64,000 nucleotides of DNA from Anodontia alba (Eukaryota; Mollusca; Bivalvia; Lucinida; Lucinidae). The position numbers and the translations under genes are program-made. A model generated the notes under the pieces. That model saw nothing but the letters and a program-made list of their open reading frames with translations. It searched no databases and was not told the origin of the DNA. The DNA lies in the NCBI GenBank assembly GCA_964016985.1, contig OZ024823.1:110534476-110598475 (forward strand), read 5' to 3'. Below are positions 21,501 to 33,170 of the stretch, one piece after another. Every line of letters begins with the position of its first letter. The first letter of the stretch is position 1.

Positions 21501-21609
21501 GCCTCAGATGACAGTTTCAAGGAATGTCAGACTCTATTGGAAAAGTAAAAAAAAAAACAAAAAAAAAAAAACAGTTTTGCATCTGAATATATTTAGAAAG
21601 GTTAAGGTT

Positions 21610-21772
21610 AAGCACTGAACCTGTCCATTTGACCACTTTTTGATGTGTCTATAAACTTCTGGTAGAATAACAAAAAGTGCTGACCATGATCAAACTGTTT
21701 GTGCAAGAACAGATCTGGTTCTACACCATTTCTCAGGTTTTGCTGACCAAACATTTAGGGTAAACATAGTAA
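21610..21772 (-). mobile_element. MITE family C, truncated
   Basis: TTTTTGATGTGTCTATAAAC, AGTGCTGACCATGATCAAAC and TTTAGGGTAAACATAGTA remain. Confidence 0.6.
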
Positions 21773-21944
21773 TTGTATTTGGAATCTTTTTTTTCTAAAA
21801 TAAATATACAGTGTAATTATAATCTTGGCCAGTGGTCTCTGACTTCTGGTTTCAATTTTCTATTTAACATAATACAGCTGGGAACCAGAAGCTTCAGGTC
21901 ACAGACAAGGTTATAGTTTTTCCTATAGTTCAGCAGTTTTTGGC

Positions 21945-22158
21945 ATAGTTGTAGGTAAGAGGGGTATCCACTCTCCAGATAATTATTTCATTTTATTTGC
22001 AAAAAAAAAGTAATGCTATGATAGTTATTAGAATTGCACTGCTGAGACCATTGTACTGAGTACCCACAGTGTAATATTATGTTTTCAATGGGAAATGTGA
22101 AAAATGTCAGCATTTTTTGATTGAAGTGGATATCTTATCACAAGCTATGTTGTGGTGT
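21945..22158 (+). mobile_element. MITE family B, decayed
   Basis: GGCATAGTTGTAGGTAAGAG to TATCTTATCACAAGCTATG, with a worn beta hairpin. Confidence 0.55.
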
Positions 22159-22261
22159 CTTTTTGATCACACAGATGTAATTACTTTATTTTCATGCTTT
22201 TCTGATGTCGTATCACACAACAGACGGTATGACGCATGTCCTTGTTTACACAAGTTCCACT

Positions 22262-22485
22262 AATGTTTACCTGTAAAGTGCCAATCACAACTGCAGTAGA
22301 CAACATTCTATTTTTTTTATTTTTCATAGAAAATAAGTCTTGAAATTTCATGTGAATTGTCTAGCAAGTAGATGATTCACATGAAATATTGAGACTTAAT
22401 TTCCATGAAAAAAAGAAAAGAAAACAAAAAAAGAAAAATAGAATGTAGTCTGCTACAAATTTTTGCTTGGCGCTTTAAGAGTTAA
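22262..22485 (+). mobile_element. MITE family I (gamma core)
   Basis: TGTAAAGTGCCAATCACAAC to GGCGCTTTAAGAGTTAA. It shares its terminal TTAA with the next element. Confidence 0.8.
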
Positions 22486-22698
22486 CCCTTGTCCTGCTGA
22501 ATAAATTAAGATACCATGCCCATTTCTAATTTTCAGCCAATCAGATTACTCGATCCGTATTGTTGGTATAAATTTGCATACTTAATGGCAAACAGTGCAG
22601 ATCCAGATCAGTTGGCTTCTTCAGAAGCCAGCTGATCTGGATCTACACTGTTTGCAAAGCAGCGGACATATGCGGGATCAGCAGGACTAGGGTTTTAA
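22482..22698 (+). mobile_element. MITE family A
   Basis: TTAACCCTTGTCCTGCTGAA opens it. The right end is slightly altered (AGGACTAGGGTTTTAA). The alpha hairpin is intact. Confidence 0.85.
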
Positions 22699-22724
22699 TT
22701 AATTAATGATTTTTGAATATTACC

Positions 22725-22930
22725 ATAACTTCAGATAAGATGCATTTTTTTTCAGTTGAAAAGTATTGATATTTTTCTTATTTCTCAATGAAAGCCTATG
22801 TTGTAGGTATTAATTAGAAGCTCCTCTCTTAGGCACTTCTAATGAGTATCCACAACATAGGTTTTTTTTTTGTGTAAAGAAATAAAAAAAAAAAAAAATA
22901 CTTTTTACTCCATCTTATCTAGAGCTATAA
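22725..22930 (+). mobile_element. MITE family B
   Basis: CATAACTTCAGATAAGATGC to CATCTTATCTAGAGCTAT. The hairpin TATGTTGTAGGTATTAATTA is mismatched. Confidence 0.7.
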
Positions 22931-23338
22931 ATTTATTTGAGTTCAGTTATGTCACAAGAGATAAAGGATCTTAACATGTATGGAAACAGTGACCACTCAG
23001 TTCGCTGCCCATCTGTGCAGTATGAACAAGACCTTCACTGTTTGTTGGTAGAGTATCAGTTGGTTTTATGTAGACAGCAAAATTCTAGTAGGGGTTAAGA
23101 CCAAGAGCGTTACATGCTTTTCTTGGCCTTTTGCTGTTTGCATATGGCATAGGATCCTTTCTTTCATAGCATTGCTGTTTCAATTGTTTTTAGTAGGATT
23201 TTTAACAGGATGATTTCAAGGCTCCAGATCAAACCAGTATTTGGTACCTAGGGTGCAGAAAATCTTTTCGCATGTTTGACCTTTAATCTCTGGATTTAAA
23301 TAACAGCGGATGGCAATTTGAATACTTTCATATCTTTT
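22931..23338. other. no gene recognised
   Basis: About 400 bases without a recognisable repeat or exon. Confidence 0.5.
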
Positions 23339-25144
23339 TAGCTCACCTGAGCTCTGCTGAGGATGAGCTATTGTGATCAATTTTCGTCCGTCGTCCGTCC
23401 GTCCATCTGTGCATCCGTCTGTCTGTTAACATTTTCAAACGACTTCTCCTCTGAAGCCGCTGAGCCAATTTTGCTCAAATTTCATATGGAGCCTCCTTAG
23501 GGTGGGGGAACGAAAAATTGCTAAAATGGTCAGTCCGTTGACCAAGATGGCCGCCATGCCCATATATGGTAAAAACCTTTAAAAATCTTCTCCTCCATAA
23601 CCGAGAATACCTTGGGGCTGAACCTTTGCAGGAATCATTGGGGATGGGAGATCTACCAAAATTGCTAAAAGAATTGTCGTACGTTGACGTTCTTTTTACG
23701 GCAAGGTCAAGTTTGCTTCCCTATGCATTTGTATGGGAAAAACCTTTAAAAATCTTCTTCTCCAAAACCAAGCATGCCTTATGGCTGAATCTTTGCATAT
23801 ATCATCGGGAACAGGAGGGCTACCAAAATTGCTAAAATAATGGTCGTACATTGACATTTGACCTTTTTACGATAAGGTCAGTTTTGCTTCCTTATGCATT
23901 TGTATGGGAAAAATGTTCAGAATTTCAAACAATTTCTCCTCTGGGGCCAATTTTGCTCAAATTTCATATGGAGCCTCCTTAGATAGGGGGAACAAAAGCT
24001 TGCTAAAATCGTCTTGGTTCGTTGACCAAAATGGCCACCATGCCCATATATGGTAAAAACCTTTAAAAATCTTCTTCTCTAGAACTGAGGATGCTTTGGG
24101 GCTGAATGTTTGCATAAATCATCGGGGACAGGGAGTCTACCAAAGTTGCTAAAATAATGGTCATACATTGACATTTGACCTTTTTACGGCAAGGTCAAGT
24201 TTGCTTCCTTATGCATTTGTATCGGAAAAAACATTTAAAAACCTTATTCTCCAAAACCGAGGATGGCTTGTGGCTGAATCTTTGCATATATCATCTGGAA
24301 CGGGCGGTCTACCAAAGTTGCTAAAATAATTGTCATACATTGACATTTAACCTTTTTAAGGCGAGGTCAAGTTTGATTCTGTATGCATTTGTATGGGCCC
24401 CATACATTTGTGTATGGAAAAAATGTTGATAATTTCAAATGGCTTTTCCTCTGAAGCCTCCGGGCCAGTGTTGCTCAAATTTCATGCGGAGCCTCCGTGG
24501 TCAGGAGAATGAAAGATTGTTAAAATGGGTATGGTCCATTGATCAAAATGGCTGCCATGCCCATATATGGTAAAAACCTTTAAAAATCTTCTTCTCCATA
24601 ACCAAATAAGGCCTGCGTCCTAATCTTTGCACAAATTATGGGGGACAGGAGATCTACCAAAATTGCTAAAATGATGGTTCTATGTTGACATTTGACCTTT
24701 TTACCTCCAGGGTCAAATTTGCTTCCCCATTTGTATGGGCCATATACATTTATATTGAAAGTATCAAAGTGACTTGTAGATCAACAGTAATTAAAATTGT
24801 TCTGATTGGAAATCTAAGATAGCCATCATCTGGTTATATTTATAATATTTCCCTGCCACTGTGCTGTTTACATGTATAAAATCATGATTCTTCAGAAACC
24901 CCTTAGCCAGTTTCCACCAAATTTCACATTGATCCTTCTGTTGAAATGTGATTGATAGTTTATTCAAATGATCATGCTCCATTGACTGTCAGGCCCATAT
25001 ATTCTTCTTCAAAACTAAGAACTGCTCAAATGATGATATTTTCATTAGTTGCGATGATAGGATTGGAAAAATGTTGCATAACATCTGCATGTCTGCGGTG
25101 GCTATGTCACTCAGGTGAGCGAACCGTGGCCCATGGGCCTCTTG
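23339..25144. mobile_element. pearl/Helentron-like composite element R2
   Basis: It starts TAGCTCACCTGA after a T run and ends with TCAGGTGAGC, the palindrome GGCCCATGGGCC and CTTG followed by a T run. A CCGTCCGT simple stretch lies near the 5' end. The interior repeats a unit of about 170 bp several times (GTAAAAACCTTTAAAAATCT, then TTGACATTTGACCTTTTTAC) between two larger copies containing TTTGCTCAAATTTCATATGG. There is no intact ORF. Confidence 0.7.
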
Positions 25145-25282
25145 TTTTTTTTTGTTTTGAAAAATTTTTCTTGACTCCTTGGGAGACAGTTTTAATGATT
25201 TGTCAAACCCTATGGCTTTGGAAAAATATTATCAGTGTTTTGTCTGCTTGCATAGCTCCAGGTGAGACGTTTTTTCCTGATA

Positions 25283-26781
25283 TTATGTCCCCCCCCTACT
25301 GAAGGGTGGGGGGACATATTGTTTTGGGGATGGATCCCATTGGCATCGGCCTCGGCATCGACATAAAACGTCTTGTCTGCTCTGTAACTTGAATATCTTG
25401 GGAATATTTTGATGATACTTGGTAGAAAAGTAGAACAGGACAAGAGGACAGGTCATGTACAAGAATGATAACTCTGGCTTTCTTACTTTTGGAGTTATTT
25501 CCCTTTGTTTTGTTTGAAATAGATTTCGTTTCTGCTCTGTATCTCTAATACCCTTTGGAATATTTTGATGGTACTTGGTGGAGATGTAGAACAGGACAAG
25601 ACGATGCATCACATACAAGAATAACAACTCTGCCTTTCTTACTTTTGGCATTATCTCCCTTTGTTATATTTGACAGGGATTATGCATTGATTTCCTGTCC
25701 CTCTGTAAATCAAATACTGTTTGGAATAGTTTTATGATACGTAGATAAAATGTAGAACAGGATGAGGCGATGTGTCGCCTACAAGAATGATAACTCTGGC
25801 TTTCTTACTTTTGGAGTTTTCTCCCTGTGTTTTGTTTGAAATAGATTTCATATCTGCTCTGTAACTCAAAAACCCTTTAGAATATTTTGATGGTACTTGG
25901 TAGAAATGTAGAACAGGACTAGGCGATGTGTCTCATACAAGAATGACAACTATGGCATTCTTACTTTTGGGGTTATCTCCCTTTCTTATATTTGACAATG
26001 ATTATGCATTAATTTTGTATCCGCTCTCTTTGGAATATTTTTGTAATACTTGGTAGAAATGTAGAACAAGACGAGATGTGTCGCTTACAAGAATGACAAC
26101 TCTGGCTGTCTTACTTTTGGAGTTATCTCCCTTTGTTTTGTTTTTTAAATTGATTTTGTGTCTGCTCTGTAATACCCTTTTGAATATTTTGATGGTATTT
26201 GGTAGAAATGTACAATAGGATGAGACGACGTGTCGTGTACAAGAATAACTCTGCCTTTCTTACTTTTGGGATTCTCTCTTTTTGTCAGATTTGACAGTGA
26301 TTATGCATTGATTTTGTGTCCACTCTGTAAGTCTACTACTCCTTGGAATATTTTTATGATACTTGGTAGAAATGTAGAACAGGATGAGACAACGTGTCAC
26401 ATAGAAGAATGACAACTTGGATTTCTTCTTTTGTAGTTACCTCCCCTTCTTGTTTGAATTTGATTTTATGTCCGCTCTGTAACTTGAATACTGTTTGGAA
26501 TATTTTGATGATACTTGGTAGAAATGTAGAACAGGGCAAGATGAAGTGTTGGATACAAGAATGACAACTCTGGCTGTCTTACTTTTGGACTTGTCTCCCC
26601 TTCTTGTGTTTAAATTTAGTTTTGTGTCCGCTCTGCAACTCAATACCCTTCACAATATTTTGATGATACTTAGTAGAAATGTAGAACAGGACGAAATGAA
26701 GTTTCGCCTACTAGAATGACAACTCTGGTGGGGTTGGGTGTGGGGGTGGGGGGATGGTGTGTGTGTGTTGGGGGGGACATT
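25283..26781. mobile_element. composite element R4 with about nine tandem units
   Basis: It opens with ATGTCCCCCCCCTAC and the inverted GGTGGGGGGACATA, and closes GGGGGGGACATTTG. The interior is a run of units of about 160 bp with GAATATTTTGATGATACTTG, GTAGAAATGTAGAACAGGAC and TCTTACTTTTGGAGTTAT. This GTCCCCC-headed type is familiar from mollusc genomes (recollection). Short open frames in it are artefacts of the repeats. Confidence 0.7.
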
Positions 26782-26804
26782 TGTTTGTTTTTTCTAAAAA
26801 CCTT

Positions 26805-26943
26805 TTCTAGTTTATCTTATTTTTCCACAAAAACATATATTGTGGTACTCATTAGAAGTACCACACCAAAGTGCTCATAACAGGTACCCACAATATGGTT
26901 TTGTTGAGAAATAAGAATATCTTCCTGATGCTCCCTCTTATGT
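26805..26943 (+). mobile_element. MITE family B, truncated
   Basis: TTATTTTTCCACAAAAACAT, then ATTGTGGTACTCATTAGAAG and ACCCACAATATGGTTTTGTT form a worn beta hairpin. Confidence 0.65.
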
Positions 26944-27357
26944 AGAAGCGTCCATGTGGCTAAGTGGTTATTACTCCTGACTTCGAATCGCAAGGTACCA
27001 GGTTTCAATTCTGCTGGAGGCAGAATTTAGCTCAAGACTTTATGATAGCACGTCATTGCACAGAGTGTTTCATTATTATCCTTTAACTTTTTCGGTGCCA
27101 AATTTCAGATGACATTTCTTGTCTGCTTTTTTTTTAAAACAAACTATCGCTTGGAAAGATGTTTATATGTAAAGTTGAAAGACTGAATGTCAAACAGATC
27201 TAAATGAGACAGCTATTTATCAACCGTCTCATCTGGATCTATGCTGTTTGCAATAGCCTATTATTATTGCCTGTGGCAGTGAAAGAGTTAACTCAAATAA
27301 TGTTGAATGGGACGTAAAACATCAACTCATCATCATCATCATCTTCATCAACAACTC
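26944..27357 (+). mobile_element. SINE family 2 split by a MITE of family M
   Basis: The head AAGCGTCCATGTGGCTAAGT and the tail ATGTTGAATGGGACGTAAAA (then CATCATCATC) are separated by family M (about 27080-27291), which runs TTTAACTTTTTCGGTGCC to GGCAGTGAAAGAGTTAA. Family M carries an alpha-like core: TCAAACAGATCTAAATGAGA with GTCTCATCTGGATCTATGCT. Confidence 0.7.
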
Positions 27358-27414
27358 TCAGTCTCTTAATCAGAGCGCTGTGGCTTGTTTTAGTAAGAAA
27401 ATACCATACTTTAT

Positions 27415-27640
27415 TACTATTTACTCCAAGTATTGGAACAGACAGGCCTGAGTGAACTCTGTAGTCTCTGATCAGATGCTGCAAACACTCCATTTGACTA
27501 CTTATCAATATTGATGTGTCTAACATGTTGTGATGAAATGGCAAACAGTGCAGACTTTGATCAAATTAAAGGAACATTCTGATCTGGATCTACATTGTTT
27601 GCTCCGGCCTGTCTGTCTGATTTAGGGTAAGTAGGATATC
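27415..27640 (-). mobile_element. MITE family C, rearranged
   Basis: TTTACTCCAAGTATTGGAAC at left and TGATTTAGGGTAAGTAGGAT at right. One hairpin arm contains an extra segment. Confidence 0.65.
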
Positions 27641-27891
27641 ATATTTATATCTTTAGGAACAGTTTGACTAGGTCTGCACTGTTTGTTCAGGCATGTCTGT
27701 CCAAATATTCAGTAAAAAGATATAATATTTTAGTAATAACCACAAAATAGTCTATCTGGAGCCCTGAAATATATTGACCATCCAACTTATATTTTGTTAA
27801 TAAAGAATTTCATAGCTGGATTTATAGTAATGATTTTGTTCATTTTGTCTAGTTATTATCCGCTGCAAACTGAACTCTTGTTTAACCCGTA

Positions 27892-28091
27892 AAGAGCCAA
27901 TCACAACTGCAGCTGACAACAGTTTGATTTTTTGAATATATTTTTCAGAGAAAAATAAGGCCTGACATTTCATGTGAATTGTCTGCATAGCAAATTCACA
28001 TGAAATGCCAAGTCTTATTTACTATGAAAAATAATGGAAAAAATTGTAGAATGTCATCTGCTACAATTTTGCTTAGAACTTAAAGGGTTAA
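27892..28091 (+). mobile_element. MITE family I (gamma core)
   Basis: TTAACCCGTAAAGAGCCAAT to GAACTTAAAGGGTTAA, with TGACATTTCATGTGAATTGT and inverted partner. Confidence 0.85.
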
Positions 28092-28161
28092 TACCATATT
28101 CTTACATAGACAGACAGGAATTATTCCATAATATGCTGAATTTAATATCCACAGATCACGT

Positions 28162-28357
28162 CTTAACCTTAGTACTTTCTGGGCAAAATCAGCAGACAAC
28201 AGAATGATGATAGTTTTCTTATTTCCTCAAAAATAGGGCTTGAGACTCATGCAAATTAATTCATATGGACACAATGTCCTTGAAATATCCATTTTTCTAG
28301 GAAATATAAGTGAAATATTATAAACTATTCTGTGTTGCTATAAGTCCAGCAGGTTAA
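28162..28357 (+). mobile_element. MITE family H, decayed
   Basis: TTAACCTTAGTACTTTCTGG to TCCAGCAGGTTAA, with worn gamma arms. Confidence 0.65.
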
Positions 28358-28415
28358 AAATAAAATATTTCCTTATTTTTTCCCTGACAATGCTGGATAT
28401 TTCCTGAAAATTGAG

Positions 28416-28605
28416 GAGCATCTGGCCAAATGGTGAGCGCACTCCCAACTTTGGATCCTGTGGTCTCAGGTTTGAATCCAGCTAGAGGCAGAATTCAGCT
28501 TATGACTGTATGGCACTTCATTGCACAGAGCCTTTCAGTGTCATCCATCATCTCAATATGACTTAAATAATGTTAAAAGGGATGTAAAACATCATTGTCA
28601 TAATT
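28416..28605 (+). mobile_element. SINE family 2
   Basis: GGAGCATCTGGCCAAATGGT head, GGTTTGAATCCAGC B box, ATTGCACAGAGCCTTTCAGT body and AAAAGGGATGTAAAACATCA tail. Confidence 0.75.
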
Positions 28606-28708
28606 CCTGAAAATTGTCTTATAATTTGAAATCCGTTCATATGATGTATCAAGGCTTTTACTCTTAGGAAAAAATCAGATACATTAAGAAAACATGCCTG
28701 TTCAAATA

Positions 28709-29962
28709 CGAGGGTAGTTCAGTAAGTTCGTAGAACTCAGTATTTTTCTATATAATTCAAGATTTCTTTTTTCATTTTTGCGCAGTGTAAATCTTTGTCA
28801 GTTGAATGATAACAGCCATTCAGTCAACATTTTTTACTCTTACTTTTTGTTTGAAAACCTATACCCATAGGCAAAAAAGGGAAGTCAGAATATTGAGTTC
28901 AGAGCAGTCATAAAGTTCCTCACTAAGGAGGGTGCATGGCTGATGTGTATGGTGATAGTAGCCCACAGTGGCAAAGTGGCCAGCAGAATTTAAACGTGGG
29001 CGAGACTCCTTAGAAGATGACCCAAGGCCAGGTCGCCCTGCTGATGTCATCAGCTAGGAGATGATCGACCGTGTTGAGAGACTTGTGCTAAACAATCGCC
29101 GAATCAAAGTTAACGAACTTGTTTCAGAATGTGGTATTTCTAATGGAAGTGTTTACACTATAATCCATGAACATTTAGGCATGTCATAAGTATCTGCCAG
29201 GTGGATACCCAGAAACCTGAACATGCAAGATCGTCAGCAAAGGGTGGAGTCAAGTCAAGAACTTCTGGAAGTGTACAATGCCAATCCAGAAGACTTTCGC
29301 ACTTGTCTTGTAACAGGAGATGAAACTTGGCTTCACCACTGGGACCCAGATACTAAAAAAGAGTCCATGCAATGGAAGCACCCTGGGTCATCCCCACCTA
29401 AGAAATTTCGTACCCAATCATCAGCCAGCAAGGTAATGGCCACGGTGTTTTGGGACTCCAAAGGGATTATATTGATAGATTACAAAAGCCTGGTACTTCA
29501 GTTACAGGAGAATACTATGCCAATGTCATTAAACAGTTAAGGGTTGCTATTAAAGAAAAACAAAGGGGAAAGCTAGCCGCTGGTGTCCTTCTTTTGCATG
29601 ATATTGCCCCTGTGCACAAGTCCAGAGTTGCACAAGCGGCTATTCGTGAGTGCAAGTTCGAGCATTTAAATCACCCCCCATACAGTCCAGACCTGGCCCC
29701 AAGTGATTATTATCTGTTTCGAAATTTGAAGTCCCACTTGCGTGGAATGAGATTTCAGGACGATGATGAGCTCAAGGCTGCTACAGAGGCTTGGTTTGAG
29801 GACCAAATAGACAACTTTTATTTCAAAGGCATAGACTGCTTAAAAGAAAAGTGGGCCAAATGCATTGAAGTAAAGGGGGATTATATTGAAAAATTATGTT
29901 GAAACCATCTTCCAATCTGTGAGTTAAACCCCGAGTTCTAAGAACTTATTGAACTCCCCTCG
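28709..29962 (+). mobile_element. mariner-family transposon (DD34D), inactive
   Basis: The terminal inverted repeats of about 30 bp begin CGAGGGTAGTTCAGTAAGTT and, read inverted from the right, CGAGGGGAGTTCAATAAGTT. TA flanks both sides (28707-28708, 29963-29964). Its length of 1254 bp is normal for mariner. The transposase inside is broken. Confidence 0.92.
28880..29902 (+). pseudogene. mariner transposase, broken
   Basis: A cut-and-paste transposase of the IS630/Tc1-mariner DDE superfamily. Seen in order: an N-terminal remnant (RAVIKFLTKEG), a helix-turn-helix part (VNELVSECGISNGSVYTIIH), TGDETWLHHWDP with the first Asp, LLHDIAPVH with the second Asp, and YSPDLAPSDYYLFRNLKSHL with the third. 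Exactly 34 residues lie between the second and third Asp, which defines DD34D. The usual HDNAPVH reads HDIAPVH. At least two in-frame stops (about 29055 and 29187), an early frameshift (about 28940) and another near 29483 disrupt it. The longest open pieces are 29223-29540 and 29450-29902. Confidence 0.92.
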
Positions 29963-30227
29963 TATATAGGAAATTTCACCTCCAAAAACTGAAAATTTTC
30001 AGATGAAAAACTCTGATATTTTTCATATTTCTGCTCAAAAACATAGATTGTTGGTACTTGTTAGAACGGCCTCATTGAGGCAGTTTTAACAAATAATATA
30101 CCCCTATACACTCCAGTTTTACTGTATAAAAGTGGGGTTTAAGGGGGTCAAAATTATATGGGTGTGTTTTCGTGATGTATCACTCATTTGTCATCTGCCG
30201 ATTTAACCTTCAGTGTACTTTGGAACA

Positions 30228-30436
30228 TTAAACCATTTATTCCGAATGGACTCTTCTACATTAGCTTTTTGGACTGGTTCATTTCAATATAAGGAGTGTC
30301 TGGTTAGTTCTTATTGTTACCATGTTTTATAGAAATTCGTCCTAAATGCAAACAGTGTAGATCCTGATCAGTTGACACATTCTGTGGCTTCTGATCTTGG
30401 TCTACACTGTTTGCCAATGTCTATAATAATGGGTTA
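30228..30436 (+). mobile_element. MITE family N (alpha core)
   Basis: TTAAACCATTTATTCCGAAT to ATAATAATGGGTTAA. The hairpin is GTGTAGATCCTGATCAGTTG and partner. A second copy near 46855 lacks this core. Confidence 0.65.
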
Positions 30437-31103
30437 AAAAAATGACTGTCAGTTTTATATTGGTTTTGAACCTATCTGCTGTTTGCTGGTGGCTGCTGTA
30501 TAAACATGCACACAAATGCGCCAAAACAGAAAAAAAACAAACAAAAAAAACAGCATCCCAGACTAATAGATCAGATCAGAAGGACCAAATGACTGGAAGC
30601 ATTATGTAAAAGAGAAGAAAAAAATGTCTGATATCTCAAGTGAACATTTGTTTAGTTGTCCTTGTTGACATTGTGCACTGTCTGGGCAAAATGAGTCGAT
30701 GATAAATGATTGAAATTAGAAATATTTTTTACGGGAATGAATGCACTTTCAAGGGAATAATTGACTACTTTTAAGCAGAGGCAAACAATTTTGACAGAGT
30801 AGGCTCCCCTGAAAGTGTATCCATTCGTCCTAGGTAGAAATCGTACATTATGCACTAAGCTTTATTATATATGGATGACTGTAATATAATTCTAAATAGT
30901 ATGAGCTTGCTAACTTCGAATCTGCTGATAAACCAGATTGCATGGTTTTTATTTTGTACCCAAATCAAGTCATTTCTATGAATATATCATCAGTACGTAT
31001 AATTTTATGGCACATAATCCAATATTTATTTGGAGTTTGTTTTGAACTGCTATCATAGCATCAGATAAAGCACTTTTTTTTTATTTGAAAAGTACTGACA
31101 TTC
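30437..31103. other. no gene; one palindromic repeat
   Basis: GAATGAATGCACTTTCAAGG at 30725 and CCCTGAAAGTGTATCCATTC at about 30810 are inverted and may be a small MITE related to family J. The rest is unrecognised. Confidence 0.5.
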
Positions 31104-31348
31104 TGGGCCCAGTTGTTCAAAGCATCATTAGCTTAATGAGTTCGTTAAGGGTCATTTCGTTAACTGTTTTAGCAGATTCAATATACAATATTCTCATATT
31201 TTTTGCTGAAAAAATGTGAATAGCTTTTGCACTGCAAAAGCTACTCACATTTTTTCAGCAAAAAATTTCAGCATATTTGCATATCACTCAATGTAAAATT
31301 TAACGAATCGTTAACTAATGATGTCGTTAGCTTTGAACAACTGAGCCC
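31104..31348 (+). mobile_element. MITE family F
   Basis: GGGCCCAGTTGTTCAAAGCA to CTTTGAACAACTGAGCCC. The hairpin TTTTGCACTGCAAAAGC is intact. Confidence 0.85.
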
Positions 31349-31446
31349 TTATCTTTTATCCACAAAAACATATATTATGGGTTCTTATTAGAAGCACCAT
31401 GCCTCATATTATTTATGTCAACCCTACCATTTTGCTTCACTTCTGA

Positions 31447-31640
31447 ATACCATATTTACCATATGTATTCGGACAGACAGGCATGAGCAAACATTCAGAA
31501 GTGAGATGAGACCCAGCAAAACCTTCATCCAGCAATTTTTAGACATAACATTGGGTAGTAAATTGTACCTTTACAAATTTTAGAACAAATATGGTAAGGA
31601 GTTAAGGTGTCTGAATACTTTGGTTACACACGGTAACTGT
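31447..31640 (+). mobile_element. MITE family C, core deleted
   Basis: TACCATATTTACCATATGTA to GAATACTTTGGTTACACACG. Most of the alpha hairpin is missing. Confidence 0.7.
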
Positions 31641-31708
31641 AACAGCTTCAATCATCTAGCATGTTTCATTCTATGACCTTGACCTGTGTTTCGCAGTTGA
31701 ATGATTTA

Positions 31709-31918
31709 TTAACCCTTGTCCTGCTGAATAAAGATGCCACGCCCATTTCTGATTTTCAGCCAATCATATAACTTGATCAAGATTGTTGATATAAATTCAC
31801 ATACTTAATGGCAAACAGTGCAGATCCAGATCAGTTGGCTTCTTCAGAAGCCAACTGATCTGGCTCTACACTGTTTCCAAAGACAGGGTATATCCGGGCT
31901 CAGCAGGACAAGGGTTAA
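31709..31918 (+). mobile_element. MITE family A
   Basis: TTAA at both ends, intact termini and alpha hairpin. Confidence 0.88.
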
Positions 31919-31924
31919 TGCTTT

Positions 31925-32160
31925 TGCGTCAGTCTGAGTTTTCAGCACCATTTCTGATTATGACCCCAAGACATCAAACTGGGCTTAGACTTTATCCTGA
32001 ATAGGCTTCAACACTGTGGTTTCATTTCATGCTACTGACCTATATTTCATGGTTTAATGACATTTTCTTTTATGATTCAGCCCTAGCATTTAGCTCATTT
32101 CTGATTAACCAATGACCTATCATCAAATCTGGCATGCAATTCCTTCCTAACAGGGACTCT
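31925..32160. repeat. fragment of composite element units
   Basis: TGACCTATATTTCATGGTTT resembles the R1 tandem unit. No ends are seen. Confidence 0.4.
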
Positions 32161-32173
32161 TACACTGTGGTAT

Positions 32174-32477
32174 TGCTGGCCTCGATGGCTCAGTCAGATG
32201 CACATTTGACTGGTGACCAGGAAGTGGCAAGTTCGATCCCTGTTGGGTCTGGCAACATTCTGTCATAGAGATTGATCATGAAATATTTTCTACCGTAAAT
32301 CTCTCCCTTCCATTGATTCAAGAAGGGCTTTTGTCAGTTTCTGGTGAAAGAATGTGCACAAATACTTGTGAACCATTTAGAGGACTATAAGCCTGTCCAG
32401 GAAAAGTGTGGTTAGGTAAATTGCTTGACATGATCCTAAAGGGTTGACTAGTCTGTAAAACCTAAACTCAGTTAATT
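32174..32477 (+). mobile_element. SINE family 1, diverged
   Basis: The head GCTGGCCTCGATGGCTCAGT has a B box GTTCGATCCC. Flanks ACACTGTGGTAT and ACACTCTGGTAT form the target-site duplication. Confidence 0.85.
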
Positions 32478-32594
32478 ACACTCTGGTATCATTTTGTGAC
32501 CGTATGACCTACAAAATTAATGGTCCAATGACTGTCATTCTTCACATGAATTTTTAACAATGTACAGGTGCCAGCAGGTGAGACCCCCTTCCAG

Positions 32595-32659
32595 AGAATT
32601 CTTATTTTTTCATGGAAATAAGGCTTGACATTTCATGCAGATAATCTGCCAATGGATGA

Positions 32660-32694
<35 letters not shown>

Positions 32695-32800
32695 CCAAAA
32701 AAAAAGAAGAAAAAAAAAAACAACAACAAAAAAAACCAAAACAAACACACAAACACACACACACACACACAATAAAAGAAAAATAGAACATTGTCTGTTG
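32595..32800 (+). mobile_element. MITE family I carrying a long C run
   Basis: GGCTTGACATTTCATGCAGA is followed by an uninterrupted C run (about 32660-32693), then A-rich and ACACAC simple sequence, in place of the right gamma arm. AGAAAAATAGAACATTGTCT resumes the MITE. Confidence 0.65.
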
Positions 32801-33039
32801 CTGTTTTGACTGCCGTGTTATGGTAGGGGTGTTACCTAGATGTTGCTAGAACGTCATATTGTGACAGCAGATAAAATTATTTATATTTACCCTACATATT
32901 ACTATATTATTGCATGGTTTAATTGTAATGGTTCAAAGATTATGTCTTACCATACTTGTAGCTGAGATATGTTATGAAAACACAAGTTTTGTTCAGCAAT
33001 ATATCCGGCTGATTGTTTCATGTATCTCATGTTGCATGT
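32801..33039. other. no recognised feature
   Basis: AT-rich sequence, nothing recognised. Confidence 0.4.
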
Positions 33040-33170
33040 TTAACCCATTTTAGACTGAATAAACTCCCCCATGCTCTATATTAGGACAGTCAAATTTTCA
33101 ATTTTAGGTATGTCAGGCAGTGTAATTTACTAATTAATCTTTTAGGGGTCTCCAGACTAAAATGGGTTAA
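33040..33170 (-). mobile_element. MITE family D without central hairpin
   Basis: TTAACCCATTTTAGACTGAA to CAGACTAAAATGGGTTAA. The alpha core is absent, leaving 131 bp. Confidence 0.75.

Larger units (their letters stand above)
28688..30179 (+). mobile_element. MITE family G split by a mariner
   Basis: CATTAAGAAAACATGCCTGT on the left, and from ATATAGGAAATTTCACC to GTGTGTTTTCGTGATG on the right, are one family G element. The beta hairpin right arm is partly deleted. Confidence 0.8.

Noticed and set aside
25210..26643. Several 60-122 codon frames on both strands
   Set aside because: They are repeats of one another generated by the tandem units of element R4.
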